A stretch of 64,000 bases of DNA, from NCBI RefSeq assembly GCF_900637515.1, contig NZ_LR134375.1:248001-312000 (forward strand), read 5' to 3'. The notes below the pieces were generated by a model that was not told where the DNA came from, searched no databases, and worked only from the letters and a program-made list of their open reading frames with translations. This DNA comes from Veillonella dispar (GTDB taxonomy: Bacteria; Bacillota; Negativicutes; Veillonellales; Veillonellaceae). Shown here piece after piece: positions 34,234 to 43,710 of the stretch; within the stretch, counting starts at the first letter, position 1, and each line of letters begins with the position of its first letter. A program made the translations under genes and the position numbers.

Positions 34234-34904
34234 TGGACTTCTTTATGCAAGAACTTGGTGTGCCAGGTTCACAGTTATTACTAGCTGCAGAACAGACATT
34301 ATATATGGTGTTCCTGTCTCTATTCATTGGTACCGTACTAGGGCTAATTATCGCAGTGACACTGGTGGTAACAAATCCTAATGGTATTGTTAAAAATAGC
34401 ATTGTTTACACCATTACAAATACAATTGTTAATATTGTGCGTTCCGTCCCATTTATCATCTTGATGGTGTTTATCTTACCATTAACAAAGATGATTGTTG
34501 GTACTCGGGTTGGTACAACGGCGGCCATCGTACCGCTTGTTATATTCATTGCGCCTTATCTTGCGCGACTCTTTGAAAACTCTATTTTAGAGGTTAATAA
34601 AGGCATTATCGAGGCTGCACAATCGATGGGGGCATCCCATTTTGAAGTGATTTGGCATTTCCTTTTACCAGAGGCAAAGGGTTCACTTATCTTATCTATT
34701 ACGACCGGTACTATTGGTCTAATCGGTGCTACTGCTATGGCTGGTGCTATTGGTGCAGGTGGTGTAGGTGATTTGGCTCTCACCTATGGTTATGAACGGT
34801 TGAATTTCCCATTGATGCTATTTACCGTTGTTATTTTAATTATTTTCGTTCAAATTATTCAAACAATAGGTAACTACTTTGCACGTCGTGCGCGTCGTTC
34901 CTGA
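34233..34904 (+). CDS. metI: Methionine ABC transporter permease
   Basis: A 223-residue permease with five or six membrane segments. The EAA loop is visible as IEAAQSMGASHFEVIWHFLLPEA in the order expected, and the N-terminal ETLYMVFLSLFIG-type start (here EQTLYMVFLSLFIGT) is common to MetI. It forms the membrane channel for MetN and MetQ. ATG 34233 overlaps the metN stop (TAATG) and has AGGAGGTGG upstream. Confidence 0.93.
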   Translation: MDFFMQELGVPGSQLLLAAEQTLYMVFLSLFIGTVLGLIIAVTLVVTNPNGIVKNSIVYTITNTIVNIVRSVPFIILMVFILPLTKMIVGTRVGTTAAIVPLVIFIAPYLARLFENSILEVNKGIIEAAQSMGASHFEVIWHFLLPEAKGSLILSITTGTIGLIGATAMAGAIGAGGVGDLALTYGYERLNFPLMLFTVVILIIFVQIIQTIGNYFARRARRS

Positions 34905-34958
34905 TTTGATGACATAGATTTTGGTTATATTGATTGTGAAAGTATAGGAGGATGTACT

Positions 34959-35783
34959 ATGAAATTTAAGAAACTTCTTGCCCTTGGTGCGGCATTAGTA
35001 TTTAGCGTAGCTTTTATCGCAGGCTGCGGCTCAAACAATAGCGATAATGGTGCTAAAAAAGAATTATCCTATAGTAAGTCTCAAGGTCCTTACTCTGAAT
35101 TGTTTGAAAAAGGTGTAAAACCAATTTTGGAAAAACAAGGCTACACCTTTAAAGGTGTAGATATGTCTGACTTGGTACAAGCGGACCAAGTGTTGAGCGA
35201 TGGTGAAGTAGATTTCAACGTTGAACAACATACAGCATACATGAAAAACTTCAACGAAAAACAAAATGGTCATCTTGTAGCGTTGACTCCAATTCCAACA
35301 GTGCCAGCAGGTATCTTTAGCGGTTCTAAAACCTCTTTAGACCAAGTGGCAGATGGTGATACTATTGCAGTACCAAATGATGCATCTAACATGGCTCGTG
35401 CCTATGCATTGTTGCAAAAAATCGGTTGGATTAAACTTGATCCTAACAAAGATTTAGCAACAGTAACACAAGCTGATATCATTGAAAATCCTAAACATCT
35501 TAAATTTACAGAAATGAAATCTCTTACAATTCCTTCTGTACGTACTGATTTCGACTATATTGTTATTACCGGTGCTATCATCTATAATGCAAAAATTGAT
35601 CCTAAAACTGCATTAGCAAATGAAGATGTATTACCACAATGGTTGTTACAAGTCGTAGTTAACGAGAAGAACAAAGATGCACAATGGGCAAAAGACATTG
35701 TAGCTGCTTACCACTCTCAAGAATTCAAAGACTACATGGAAAAAAATAACAACGGCCTATGGTTCGTACCAAAAGGTGAATAG
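34959..35783 (+). CDS. metQ: Methionine-binding lipoprotein
   Basis: A 274-residue NlpA/MetQ family lipoprotein. A signal peptide ends in the lipobox FIAGC with lipidated Cys23. The mature protein has the family marks GVKPILEKQGY, DFNVEQHTAYM and IPNDASN-type loop (here AVPNDASNMARAYALL). It delivers methionine to MetNI. An exact TTGTGAAAGT decamer (34934-34943) directly precedes its AGGAGG site, between metI and metQ, and could mark an internal promoter or processing site. Confidence 0.93.
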   Translation: MKFKKLLALGAALVFSVAFIAGCGSNNSDNGAKKELSYSKSQGPYSELFEKGVKPILEKQGYTFKGVDMSDLVQADQVLSDGEVDFNVEQHTAYMKNFNEKQNGHLVALTPIPTVPAGIFSGSKTSLDQVADGDTIAVPNDASNMARAYALLQKIGWIKLDPNKDLATVTQADIIENPKHLKFTEMKSLTIPSVRTDFDYIVITGAIIYNAKIDPKTALANEDVLPQWLLQVVVNEKNKDAQWAKDIVAAYHSQEFKDYMEKNNNGLWFVPKGE

Positions 35784-35818
35784 AATATAGGAAACGTGCT
35801 GTATATGAGCACAAACAA

Positions 35819-35860
35819 AAGAACCACTGATAAGTTGTAGCTTATCAGTGGTTCTTTTGT
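35819..35860 (+). terminator. Terminator of the metNIQ operon
   Basis: A 16-bp perfect inverted repeat, 35819-35834 with 35841-35856, followed by a short T tract. Confidence 0.9.
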
Positions 35861-35924
35861 TGTTTGTGGAGCAATCTGAAGACAAAATCACGCCTAATTT
35901 TAAATAGCGAGTAATCTCTTTGTT

Positions 35925-37682
35925 CTATAGGGTCATACCTGCTGCATAGTTTTCATAGAGTTCTTTATAGTGACCACCACGTTCGATCAGTTCGTGATGT
36001 GTCCCTTGTTCTACAATGGTACCGTTTTCTACTACGAGTAGGAAGTCCGCATTTTTTATTGTAGACAAGCGATGGGCGATGACGATACTTGTACGTCCCT
36101 TAAGGAGGGTATTCATAGCTTTTTGAACCTCTACCTCGGTCCGCGTATCTACGTTAGCCGTCGCTTCGTCTAGGATGAGAATAGTTGGATCCGCCAAGAA
36201 GGCACGAGCGATGGTGATTAATTGCCGTTGGCCTTGTGATAGGTCATCGCCACCTCGTTTGAGAACTGTATCATATCCATCTGGTAAGGTGCGAATGAAA
36301 TGATCTGCCATAGCGAGTTTGGCAACATATTCAATCTCTTCACGACTAGCATTTGGTTTGCCGTAGCCAATATTATCGGCGATAGTGCCCGTGAAAATCC
36401 AAGCATCTTGTAATACCATACCTACCGTATTGTGTAAGCTTTCACGAGACACATCGCGAATATCGATACCGTCGATGGTGATGCGGCCATTTATAATGTC
36501 ATAGAAGCGCATGATAAGGTTTACCAAAGTAGATTTACCAGCACCTGTAGGACCTACGATGGCCACCATGGAGCCACCAGGGATGTGGATGTTGATATCC
36601 TTCATAAACACATTGGACGGCGTATAGCCAAAATCAACATGCTCAAAATCGATTGTGCCTGGATGTGTTGTTGTATCACCCAATGTTTTATTTCCCTTGT
36701 CGATTTCGGATGGTGTATCAATGACTTCGTAAATACGGCCCAAGGCAGCAGAAGTTTCTTGGAATTTTGTGAGTATATAGGAACTGCGGGATAGAGGGTC
36801 CGAAACTTGACCTACATAGAGGAAGAAGGCTTGGATATCACCGATAGAAATGGACCCACGCAACACCATGAGGCCCCCTTGAATAGCGACGAGGCAATAG
36901 GTGAATTGATTTAGAAATTTTACAAGAGGTTCTACGAGCTGACTGGTAAAAGCAGCGCTTCGCATACTTTTAAATAGATTTTCATTCAGCACCTGTGCTT
37001 GATTCGTCGTAGTATCTTCTAGGCTAAAGGTTTGAATGATTGGTTTTCCTACAACGATTTCTTCAATGCCACTATTGAAAGCGCCTAAGGCATTCTGATT
37101 TCTAAGGTACACGCGGCGCGCTCGTTTAGATAGCCACGTTAAGCATACGATGCCGACCAGTATAATACCGATAATGGAGGCCCCTAATATAGGGCTAATC
37201 CAAAGCATCATAGCAGTAGCACCAATAATGCCGATAATGGCGGATACGAGGCCTGGTACACCTCTACCGATTGTTTCTGCTACAGTATCTAAATCAGACG
37301 TAAGGCGGCTTAATAAATCGCCCCGCTGGTGATCGTGAAAGTACTCGATAGGCAATGAGTATAAATGAGTACTCATGCGTGTACGTAAAGCGAGTACTGT
37401 CTTTGAACCGATAGAGGCCATCACGTATTCCCCAAAGTAGGTGAATAAGGCATGCCCACTATAGATGGCAATAAGCCAGAGGATGATTGTATCAATAGAG
37501 GTAAAGATAGTATTGATATCTTGATCTGTTTGTAATCCACTAACAATAGCATCTACCACTTTACCAAGTAACACTGGAGCGGAGACCTCAAATATAGCCG
37601 CAGTAATAAGTGCTAAGATGAGGAGCGCAAGCCAGCCCCATTGGCTTTTAGATTCGATTAGGAAACGACGTAATGGGCTCAT
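35925..37682 (-). CDS. ABC exporter half-transporter (second of a heterodimeric pair)
   Basis: A 585-residue fusion of a six-helix membrane domain (about 1-320) and an ATPase (about 345-585), as in MsbA/BmrCD-type exporters. Walker A is GPTGAGKST, the signature is LSQGQRQLITIARAF, and Walker B is ILILDEATANVD, so this half keeps the catalytic glutamate. The start overlaps the preceding half-transporter gene by four bases with AGGAGGTGAC upstream, which indicates a heterodimer. Likely substrates are drugs, lipids or peptides; no peptidase domain is present. Confidence 0.9.
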   Translation of the reverse strand: MSPLRRFLIESKSQWGWLALLILALITAAIFEVSAPVLLGKVVDAIVSGLQTDQDINTIFTSIDTIILWLIAIYSGHALFTYFGEYVMASIGSKTVLALRTRMSTHLYSLPIEYFHDHQRGDLLSRLTSDLDTVAETIGRGVPGLVSAIIGIIGATAMMLWISPILGASIIGIILVGIVCLTWLSKRARRVYLRNQNALGAFNSGIEEIVVGKPIIQTFSLEDTTTNQAQVLNENLFKSMRSAAFTSQLVEPLVKFLNQFTYCLVAIQGGLMVLRGSISIGDIQAFFLYVGQVSDPLSRSSYILTKFQETSAALGRIYEVIDTPSEIDKGNKTLGDTTTHPGTIDFEHVDFGYTPSNVFMKDINIHIPGGSMVAIVGPTGAGKSTLVNLIMRFYDIINGRITIDGIDIRDVSRESLHNTVGMVLQDAWIFTGTIADNIGYGKPNASREEIEYVAKLAMADHFIRTLPDGYDTVLKRGGDDLSQGQRQLITIARAFLADPTILILDEATANVDTRTEVEVQKAMNTLLKGRTSIVIAHRLSTIKNADFLLVVENGTIVEQGTHHELIERGGHYKELYENYAAGMTL

Positions 37683-39514
37683 GCTGTCACCTCCTGAGAT
37701 GCTAAAATCTGTTGATATACAGTAGAGGTAGTTGCTAGCTCGTCATGTGTACCATATCCTGCAACTTGACCCCTGTTGATGATTAGAATATGGTCTGCTT
37801 TTTTTGCGGCACTTACCTTTTGCTCCACAGAAATGAGGGCTGGCCGATTGTCCTTTTGTAACTCCTCCTGTAGCGCTGTACGAACAGCACGTTCTGTAGT
37901 GCCGTCTAGGGCGGAAAAGCTATCGTCGAATATGAATAAATCAGGTTTACGCACTAAGGCTCTAGCCATGGCAAGGCGTTGCCGTTGACCACCAGATAGA
38001 TTGGTACCACCTTGAGAAACCGTATACTGGTAACCACCGTCGAGACGATTGATAAACTCATCTGCCTTAGCCAAGTGGCATGCATTTTCTACATCTTCTA
38101 CAGACAGTACTTGTCCTGATGCGGCTCCATATCGAACGTTCATATCGATAGTTCCGGTAAACAAATAAGCCTTTTGCGGTACATAGCCAATATGAGCTCG
38201 CAAGTCATCCACATTCCACTCATAAATGGATTTACCTTTAAAGAGAATATCTCCAGACTCGATGGCGAAGAGGCGGGGGATGAGGTTAGTGATTGTACTT
38301 TTACCGGAACCGATATCGCCCATAATCGCTAAAGTTTCGCCATGATATACCTTAAAGGAGATATTTTCAAGTGCAGGGGACTCAGCATTATCGTAACGGA
38401 AGGTAACGTTGCGAAATTCCAAAAGTGGGGTATTATCGGTTGCGGTTGCGGTTGCGGTTGCGGTTCCTGTTCCTGTAGAGGTTTGGTAGCTTCCTTGATT
38501 AGTAGAATGCTTAGTAGATTGAGACATTGAATTTGTAATACTACTAGCATATGGTTCAGGGAAAGTATCTGTATTTTCGTGTTCTAATAACTCACGAATA
38601 CGAGCGTAGCACACGATAGCTTCCGGGATGTCGATGATTACGAATATGGCCATGAGCATGCTCAATAGGATGAGGTTTGCATACTCGATAACAGCCATGA
38701 TATCACCAACTTGTAGGGAGCCCATGCTGACATTGTAGCCGCCAAACCAGAGAATAGCTACGGTACTCATATTAAATAGAATGAGTATAGTCGGTAAACC
38801 GATGGCAAAGGTTTGGCGCAGTTTTTTGTTCAGTCGGGCGGACTCTGTAAAAATAACAATTTCCTTGTCGTTTTCGTAGGTTCTCCTATTGAAAGCTCTG
38901 ATAACAGGCATACCTACGATATGATCTCGGACTAGATCAGTAATATCATCTAGCTTTAATTGTATAGCTTTGATAATTGGCAAGGCGCGACTTTCAATAA
39001 AGATAATGGTAAGTATCATGCAAGCCATAACGGCAAGGATGACGAGACCTAGTTGCCAGCTCTTATAGAAGGTAAGTCCTAGACCGACGCAAATCATGAG
39101 TGGCATAGGGAGGATCATATTTAAACCTTCTCCGAGAACAGATTGAATTTTTTCTACGTCCCTGCTTGTGCGCATCAATATAGTGCCGGTACCAAAGTGC
39201 GTAAAGTCACGGAGTGAAAAGCATTGTAATGCTTTTACTAGATCGTCACGCAATACCTTGCCTACAGATGCTGAGATATGAGCACTCATAGCAACGCCTA
39301 GAATAGCGGATAGGACGGTTAGTAGTGCCACAACAAGCATGTTTATGCTAGAGCTGGTAATCATCTCTAGGTCGCCTTTGAGGACACCATCATTGATGAT
39401 GGTTGCCGTTAATGTTGGTATATATAATGTGCCTGCCACGGTGAGTAAGGAAAGAAGCGATACTATGGCAGCAGGAAACCATAAGGGTTTTATATAATGC
39501 ATAAATGGTTTCAT
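37679..39514 (-). CDS. ABC exporter half-transporter (first of a heterodimeric pair)
   Basis: A 611-residue half-transporter with membrane domain (about 1-320) and ATPase (about 365-605). Walker A is GDIGSGKST and the signature is LSGGQRQRLAMARAL. In Walker B the residue after Asp-Asp is Ser (FIFDDSFSALD) instead of the catalytic Glu, so this is the degenerate-site partner, as in BmrC/TM287-like heterodimers. Between the domains (residues about 346-359) hexanucleotide repeats encode Thr-Gly and Thr-Ala dipeptides. The coding overlap with the next gene is four bases. Confidence 0.9.
   Translation of the reverse strand: MKPFMHYIKPLWFPAAIVSLLSLLTVAGTLYIPTLTATIINDGVLKGDLEMITSSSINMLVVALLTVLSAILGVAMSAHISASVGKVLRDDLVKALQCFSLRDFTHFGTGTILMRTSRDVEKIQSVLGEGLNMILPMPLMICVGLGLTFYKSWQLGLVILAVMACMILTIIFIESRALPIIKAIQLKLDDITDLVRDHIVGMPVIRAFNRRTYENDKEIVIFTESARLNKKLRQTFAIGLPTILILFNMSTVAILWFGGYNVSMGSLQVGDIMAVIEYANLILLSMLMAIFVIIDIPEAIVCYARIRELLEHENTDTFPEPYASSITNSMSQSTKHSTNQGSYQTSTGTGTATATATATDNTPLLEFRNVTFRYDNAESPALENISFKVYHGETLAIMGDIGSGKSTITNLIPRLFAIESGDILFKGKSIYEWNVDDLRAHIGYVPQKAYLFTGTIDMNVRYGAASGQVLSVEDVENACHLAKADEFINRLDGGYQYTVSQGGTNLSGGQRQRLAMARALVRKPDLFIFDDSFSALDGTTERAVRTALQEELQKDNRPALISVEQKVSAAKKADHILIINRGQVAGYGTHDELATTSTVYQQILASQEVTA
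38437..38476. repeat. In-frame hexanucleotide repeats in the ABC exporter linker
   Basis: CGGTTG occurs four times in tandem (38437-38460, plus strand), followed by CGGTTC and two CTGTTC-like units. The tract encodes alternating Thr-Ala and Thr-Gly between the membrane and ATPase domains. Confidence 0.95.
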
Positions 39515-39727
39515 GTGAATCCTTTTGATAAATCAATAATTTTTGATATTTATATTATATTGCATAAAATTAAAATTATCTAGTAGGATGAAATTTATTA
39601 CTAAAAGTTTATTATCAATTAATAAGTGTTATGATTAAGTTTATATCATCTTATTAAAATTTTTGATATACTAAATAGGCATTTTTTTTTTGTAATTTTT
39701 GTTTTGAAGTAGTAAGGAGAGTTTCTA

Positions 39728-41194
39728 ATGAAGTTGAATTGGAAATTATTCGCACCGCTTGTAGTAGCTATTATTGTATGGCTCATCGGTGCTCCTGAAG
39801 GTCTTAGCGCAAATTCTTGGATTTATGTAAGTATTTTCGCTGGCCTCGTGGTAGGGTTGATTTTAGAACCAATGCCACCAGCTTTTATCGGTATCATTGC
39901 TGTTACCGTGTCTATGTTGTTTAAGGTTGGTCCTGCCCCTGTGGTAGATAAAGCAACCGGTGTCGCTAAGGCGATTACTGATGCGCAAGCTATCAGCTGG
40001 GGCCTTAGTGGTTTCTCTAATGCCATCGTATGGTTGATCTTTGCCGCTTTCATGATTGGTATTGGTTATGAAAACTCTGGCCTTGGTCGTCGTATTGCTT
40101 TGTTCCTTGTAGCAAAGCTTGGTAAGTCTTCCTTAGGTCTTGGTTATGCCATTGCTATTACGGACCTTGTGTTGGCTCCATTTATTCCAAGTAATGCGGC
40201 TCGTTCTGGTGGTACGATTTATCCAATCGTATCTAGTATTTGTCCGATGTTTGATTCCTATCCAGATAAGAACCCTCGTAAAATTGGTTCTTATTTGAAC
40301 TGGGTAGCGTTGGCAACTACATGTGTATCTAGCTCTATCTTCTTGACTGGTGCAGCGCCAAACCCATTGGCTCTAGAATTGTCTGCTAAATCTGGTATCG
40401 TAGCGGCGAACTGGGGCACATGGTTCCTCGCATTCTTGCCAGTAGGTCTTATCTTGTTCATCATCACTCCATTGTTGACCTATGTATTCTGCAAGCCAGA
40501 GGTGAAAGGTTCTCCTGAAATTGCAGCCTGGGCAAAGGATGAGTATAAGAAACTAGGCTCCATGACACGCAGTGAAATCTTCATGGCCTTAATTTCTGTA
40601 TTGGCTCTTGTGTTGTGGATTGGTGCTTCTACATTCAAAGTAAACCCTACAACAACAGCTTTGATTGTTATTATTTTGATGATTTTCACTAAGATTATGA
40701 CATGGCAAGACTTCCTTGCTAACAAACCAGCATGGAATGTTTTGACTTGGTTTGCTACACTCGTACCTATGGCTTCTGGCCTTAAAAATGTAGGCTTCTT
40801 AGACTGGCTTGCTAAATCTGCTGGTGGTTCTTTGGTTTCTTTAGATCCTACAATGGCAGTTCTTGGTTTGTTATTAGCATTCTGCTTGCTTCGTTACTTC
40901 TTTGCTTCTGGCACTGCTTATGTAACAGCTATGGTAGGCTTGTTTGCTACTTTAATTCTTCAAATTCCTGGTGTTGATCCAGCTCAAGTTATGTTGATTC
41001 TGTTAGTACCAATGGGTATTATGGGTATCCTTACACCATATGGTACTGGTCATAGCCCAATTTGGTTTGCTAGTGGCTATAACAAAGGTCCTGAATTCTG
41101 GAAATTAGGCGCTATCTTTGGGATTATCTACCTCGCAATCTTTATCGTGGTGGGTATTCCATGGATTGAGTTCGTATTGCCACTTTTAGGATAG
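39728..41194 (+). CDS. DASS-family di/tricarboxylate transporter (CitT/2-oxoglutarate-malate type)
   Basis: A 488-residue membrane protein of the divalent anion:sodium symporter family. [19 protein letters not shown] is the conserved SNT-type substrate motif of the plant 2-oxoglutarate/malate translocator and bacterial CitT subgroup, and the C-terminal half carries the [17 protein letters not shown] counterpart. Members exchange malate, citrate, succinate or tartrate. In this fermenter dicarboxylate exchange is plausible. A T10 run lies at 39682-39691 in the upstream region. AAGGAGAG precedes ATG 39728. Confidence 0.88.
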   Translation: MKLNWKLFAPLVVAIIVWLIGAPEGLSANSWIYVSIFAGLVVGLILEPMPPAFIGIIAVTVSMLFKVGPAPVVDKATGVAKAITDAQAISWGLSGFSNAIVWLIFAAFMIGIGYENSGLGRRIALFLVAKLGKSSLGLGYAIAITDLVLAPFIPSNAARSGGTIYPIVSSICPMFDSYPDKNPRKIGSYLNWVALATTCVSSSIFLTGAAPNPLALELSAKSGIVAANWGTWFLAFLPVGLILFIITPLLTYVFCKPEVKGSPEIAAWAKDEYKKLGSMTRSEIFMALISVLALVLWIGASTFKVNPTTTALIVIILMIFTKIMTWQDFLANKPAWNVLTWFATLVPMASGLKNVGFLDWLAKSAGGSLVSLDPTMAVLGLLLAFCLLRYFFASGTAYVTAMVGLFATLILQIPGVDPAQVMLILLVPMGIMGILTPYGTGHSPIWFASGYNKGPEFWKLGAIFGIIYLAIFIVVGIPWIEFVLPLLG

Positions 41195-41201
41195 GCTTTC
41201 C

Positions 41202-41268
41202 GCCGCCATATGTCTCTCTACGCTCCATCCTGACGCAAGTCGCTGGACAGACATATGGCGGCTTTTTC
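41202..41268 (+). terminator. Terminator after the DASS gene
   Basis: A 14-bp perfect stem, 41202-41215 with 41249-41262, encloses a 33-base loop and runs into TTTTT. Confidence 0.82.
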
Positions 41269-41275
41269 TATCTTA

Positions 41276-41364
41276 AAATGGCAAAACTCACTTCAGGTGG
41301 GCAAGTCGAGCTTACAGAACACTACGAGGGGCTTCCTTTATATCCGAAAATGGCAAAGCTCCAC
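41276..41364 (+). repeat. Short direct repeat in the gap before the PACE-like gene
   Basis: AAAATGGCAAAACTC near 41276 and AAAATGGCAAAGCTC near 41348 differ by one base and lie about 70 bp apart. No gene or hairpin explains them. Confidence 0.4.
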
Positions 41365-41447
41365 AAAACTCGACAAATCTAAAAAAATAAATATAATAGT
41401 AGAGTGATAGTGAATTTCTTGTCTGGTTTCTGATGGAGGTGTTTATT

Positions 41448-41852
41448 ATGTCTGCTTCAGAGCGTGTGGTACAGTCGATTTTGTATGAGGTTGGTTGTAT
41501 TTTAATCGGTTGTTTGGTGATGTTGTTTGTTCCGCATGATGGACAGCCTTTTGTATTGATGGTTATTTTTTCCTTGCTAGCTATGGTTTGGAATTTTGTG
41601 TTTAACTGGATATTTGATAAACTAGTACCAGGTGATCGATTAGAGCGGGGACCTGTAATCCGTACGATTCATGCGGTATTGTTTGAAGGTCTATTTATGT
41701 TCGCTACTGTACCGATTATTATGTACATGATGCATATGAGTTTTTGGATGGCTTTTGTGACGGATATAACGATGACATTAGTTATCCTAGGTTATACTTA
41801 TGTTTATAATTGGGTATATGATCGGGCACGTCTATATTTTGTAGAGGCTTAG
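41448..41852 (+). CDS. PACE-family efflux protein (bacterial transmembrane pair domains)
   Basis: A 134-residue protein with four membrane segments made of two tandem repeats, each with a hydrophobic pair and the FNW or YNW motif (WNFVFNWIFDKL, then YTYVYNWVYDRA). That layout is diagnostic of the bacterial transmembrane pair, or PACE, family, whose founding member AceI exports chlorhexidine; natural substrates may be polyamines. ATG 41448 follows GGAGG; the in-frame start at 41433 would overlap this site. Confidence 0.86.
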   Translation: MSASERVVQSILYEVGCILIGCLVMLFVPHDGQPFVLMVIFSLLAMVWNFVFNWIFDKLVPGDRLERGPVIRTIHAVLFEGLFMFATVPIIMYMMHMSFWMAFVTDITMTLVILGYTYVYNWVYDRARLYFVEA

Positions 41853-41910
41853 TTTTACTATATGAGGTAAGTACCTCTTAAAAATCTATATTGTATAGTA
41901 GGAGGTTCTT

Positions 41911-42414
41911 ATGTCTACCAAATCTATTACGGGCACAGGCCTATTGTTGGCCGTAGCCTTATTAGCGCAAAGCTTGCGCCTTATTTTCCCATTTATTCCT
42001 AACCAGGTGAGTATGTTCCTTATCGGTTCCATCACGTCTGCTACGTTTGTACTAGCCACATGGCGCTATGGCTGGAAAAATGGTCTCGTTATTGCCTGGA
42101 TTGCACCAGTAGTGGCACACTTACAAGGCATGTTGCCATTGCCACCGTTTATTTTGATTACGGCCCTTGGCACGACTGCCTATGTATTTGTAGCGCACTG
42201 GTTACAACATAAACCTAAGACATTACTTATCGTTGTGGCGGCTTTAGTGAAAGCAGGTGTTCTATTCGGCGGATATTCCTTGTTCTTTTCTCTATTCCAA
42301 TTTCCACCGAAGATTGTAAATACCATGTTGTTTGTGTCTAGTTGGCCACAGCTGGTAACATCTTCTTTGGGGATTATCTTGGCATTGCTTATTACAAAAC
42401 GAACAAAAAATTAG
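41911..42414 (+). CDS. ECF-type substrate-binding membrane protein (S component-like)
   Basis: A 167-residue protein with about five or six membrane segments. The opening GTGLLLAVALLAQSLRLIFPF and the later FIPNQVSMFLIGS resemble S components of energy-coupling-factor transporters, which bind a vitamin or other micronutrient. No EcfA or EcfT gene is nearby, so it would rely on a shared module. Substrate unknown. AGGAGG precedes ATG 41911, 58 bp after the PACE-like gene. Confidence 0.62.
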   Translation: MSTKSITGTGLLLAVALLAQSLRLIFPFIPNQVSMFLIGSITSATFVLATWRYGWKNGLVIAWIAPVVAHLQGMLPLPPFILITALGTTAYVFVAHWLQHKPKTLLIVVAALVKAGVLFGGYSLFFSLFQFPPKIVNTMLFVSSWPQLVTSSLGIILALLITKRTKN

Positions 42415-42468
42415 GATAACTTAACCTGAGGTTATGGCAAGCCATTCAAAATAGATATGACTTTTTAG

Positions 42469-42499
42469 GGGCACTCATAGCGTATGAGTGCCCATTTTT
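42469..42499 (+). terminator. Terminator after the S component-like gene
   Basis: An 11-bp perfect stem, 42469-42479 with 42483-42493, followed by ATTTTTG. Confidence 0.88.
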
Positions 42500-42566
42500 G
42501 TTGACCTTAGTCATTGTCTACTTTTATAATTAATATATTGTATACAAATATGAGGAGTTGAATGGA

Positions 42567-43700
42567 ATGAAATTTAATACAAAATGCGTTCATGGCAGCG
42601 GTAGACCAGATAGCACTGGTGCAATTTCCCCTGCAATTTATATGTCTAGTACATTTTCCCATCCAAAGTTGGGTGATACAACAGGATATCAATATACACG
42701 TGAGTCTAATCCAACACGGGATCGTTTGGAACAATTGATTGCAGGTCTTGAAGATGGTAAGGATGCATTGGCATTCTCTTCCGGCATGGCCGCAGTGGAC
42801 GCTGTATTCCATCTATTCTCCCCTGGGGATCACATCATTTTAGGTGATGATTTGTATGGTGGCTCTATCCGCATGTTCACAAATATTTACGAACAAAACG
42901 GCATTGAGTTCACCTATGTTGGTACATCCAATCTTGATGCGGTGAAAGCAGCTTTCAAACCAAATACAAAGGCTGTTTATATTGAGACACCAACAAATCC
43001 GATGATGGAGATTACTGATATTCGTGCCTTGTGTACCTTAGCTCATGACCGCAATGCACTAGTCATTATCGACAATACATTCTTGAGCCCTTATTTCCAA
43101 AAACCATTGAACTTAGGTGCCGATATTGTCGTTCATAGCGGTACAAAATTCATCGGTGGTCATCATGACGTTATTTCTGGTTTTACCATTGTAAATGATG
43201 ATGAATTAGCTGCTAAATTGCGCTTAACTTATAAAACGGTAGGTGCTTGCTTATCCGCTATGGATAGCTGGCTCGTTATCCGCGGTGTTAAAACATTGGC
43301 ACTTCGCATGGAACAACACCAAAAGAATGCCATTGCCCTTGCTGAATGGCTCAAAAAACAACCTAAAGTTACAAAAGTGTTGTTCCCAGGTCTTCCTGAA
43401 CATCCAGGTTATGAAATCAATAAAGCTCAAACTACAGGCTTTGGTGGTATGTTATCCTTCGAAGTAGATAGCGAAGAAACAGCTAAACAAATCTTAGAAG
43501 GTATTAAACTTATTCAATTTGCTGAAAGTCTTGGTGGTACTGAGTCTTTATTGACATATCCTGTAACACAAACTCATCCGGACTTAAAACCGGAAGATGC
43601 AGAGCGTAAAGGTATTACACGTCGCTTATTGCGCTTATCTGTAGGTATTGAAGATACAGAAGACTTGATTGCAGACTTGGAACAAGCTTTCAATAAATAA
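42567..43700 (+). CDS. metB: Cystathionine gamma-synthase/gamma-lyase family PLP enzyme
   Basis: A 377-residue Cys/Met metabolism PLP enzyme. The PLP lysine is in VVHSGTKFIGGHHDV, the tyrosine pair in YQYTRESNPTRD, and ALAFSSGMAAVDAVF is the phosphate-binding loop. Such enzymes make cystathionine from an activated homoserine and cysteine, or break it down; the two roles are hard to tell apart. A synthase role is favoured because the PatB/MalY-type lyase and metA follow. ATG 42567 lies nine bases after GAGGAG. Confidence 0.86.
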   Translation: MKFNTKCVHGSGRPDSTGAISPAIYMSSTFSHPKLGDTTGYQYTRESNPTRDRLEQLIAGLEDGKDALAFSSGMAAVDAVFHLFSPGDHIILGDDLYGGSIRMFTNIYEQNGIEFTYVGTSNLDAVKAAFKPNTKAVYIETPTNPMMEITDIRALCTLAHDRNALVIIDNTFLSPYFQKPLNLGADIVVHSGTKFIGGHHDVISGFTIVNDDELAAKLRLTYKTVGACLSAMDSWLVIRGVKTLALRMEQHQKNAIALAEWLKKQPKVTKVLFPGLPEHPGYEINKAQTTGFGGMLSFEVDSEETAKQILEGIKLIQFAESLGGTESLLTYPVTQTHPDLKPEDAERKGITRRLLRLSVGIEDTEDLIADLEQAFNK

Positions 43701-43710
43701 AGGAGTTCCT

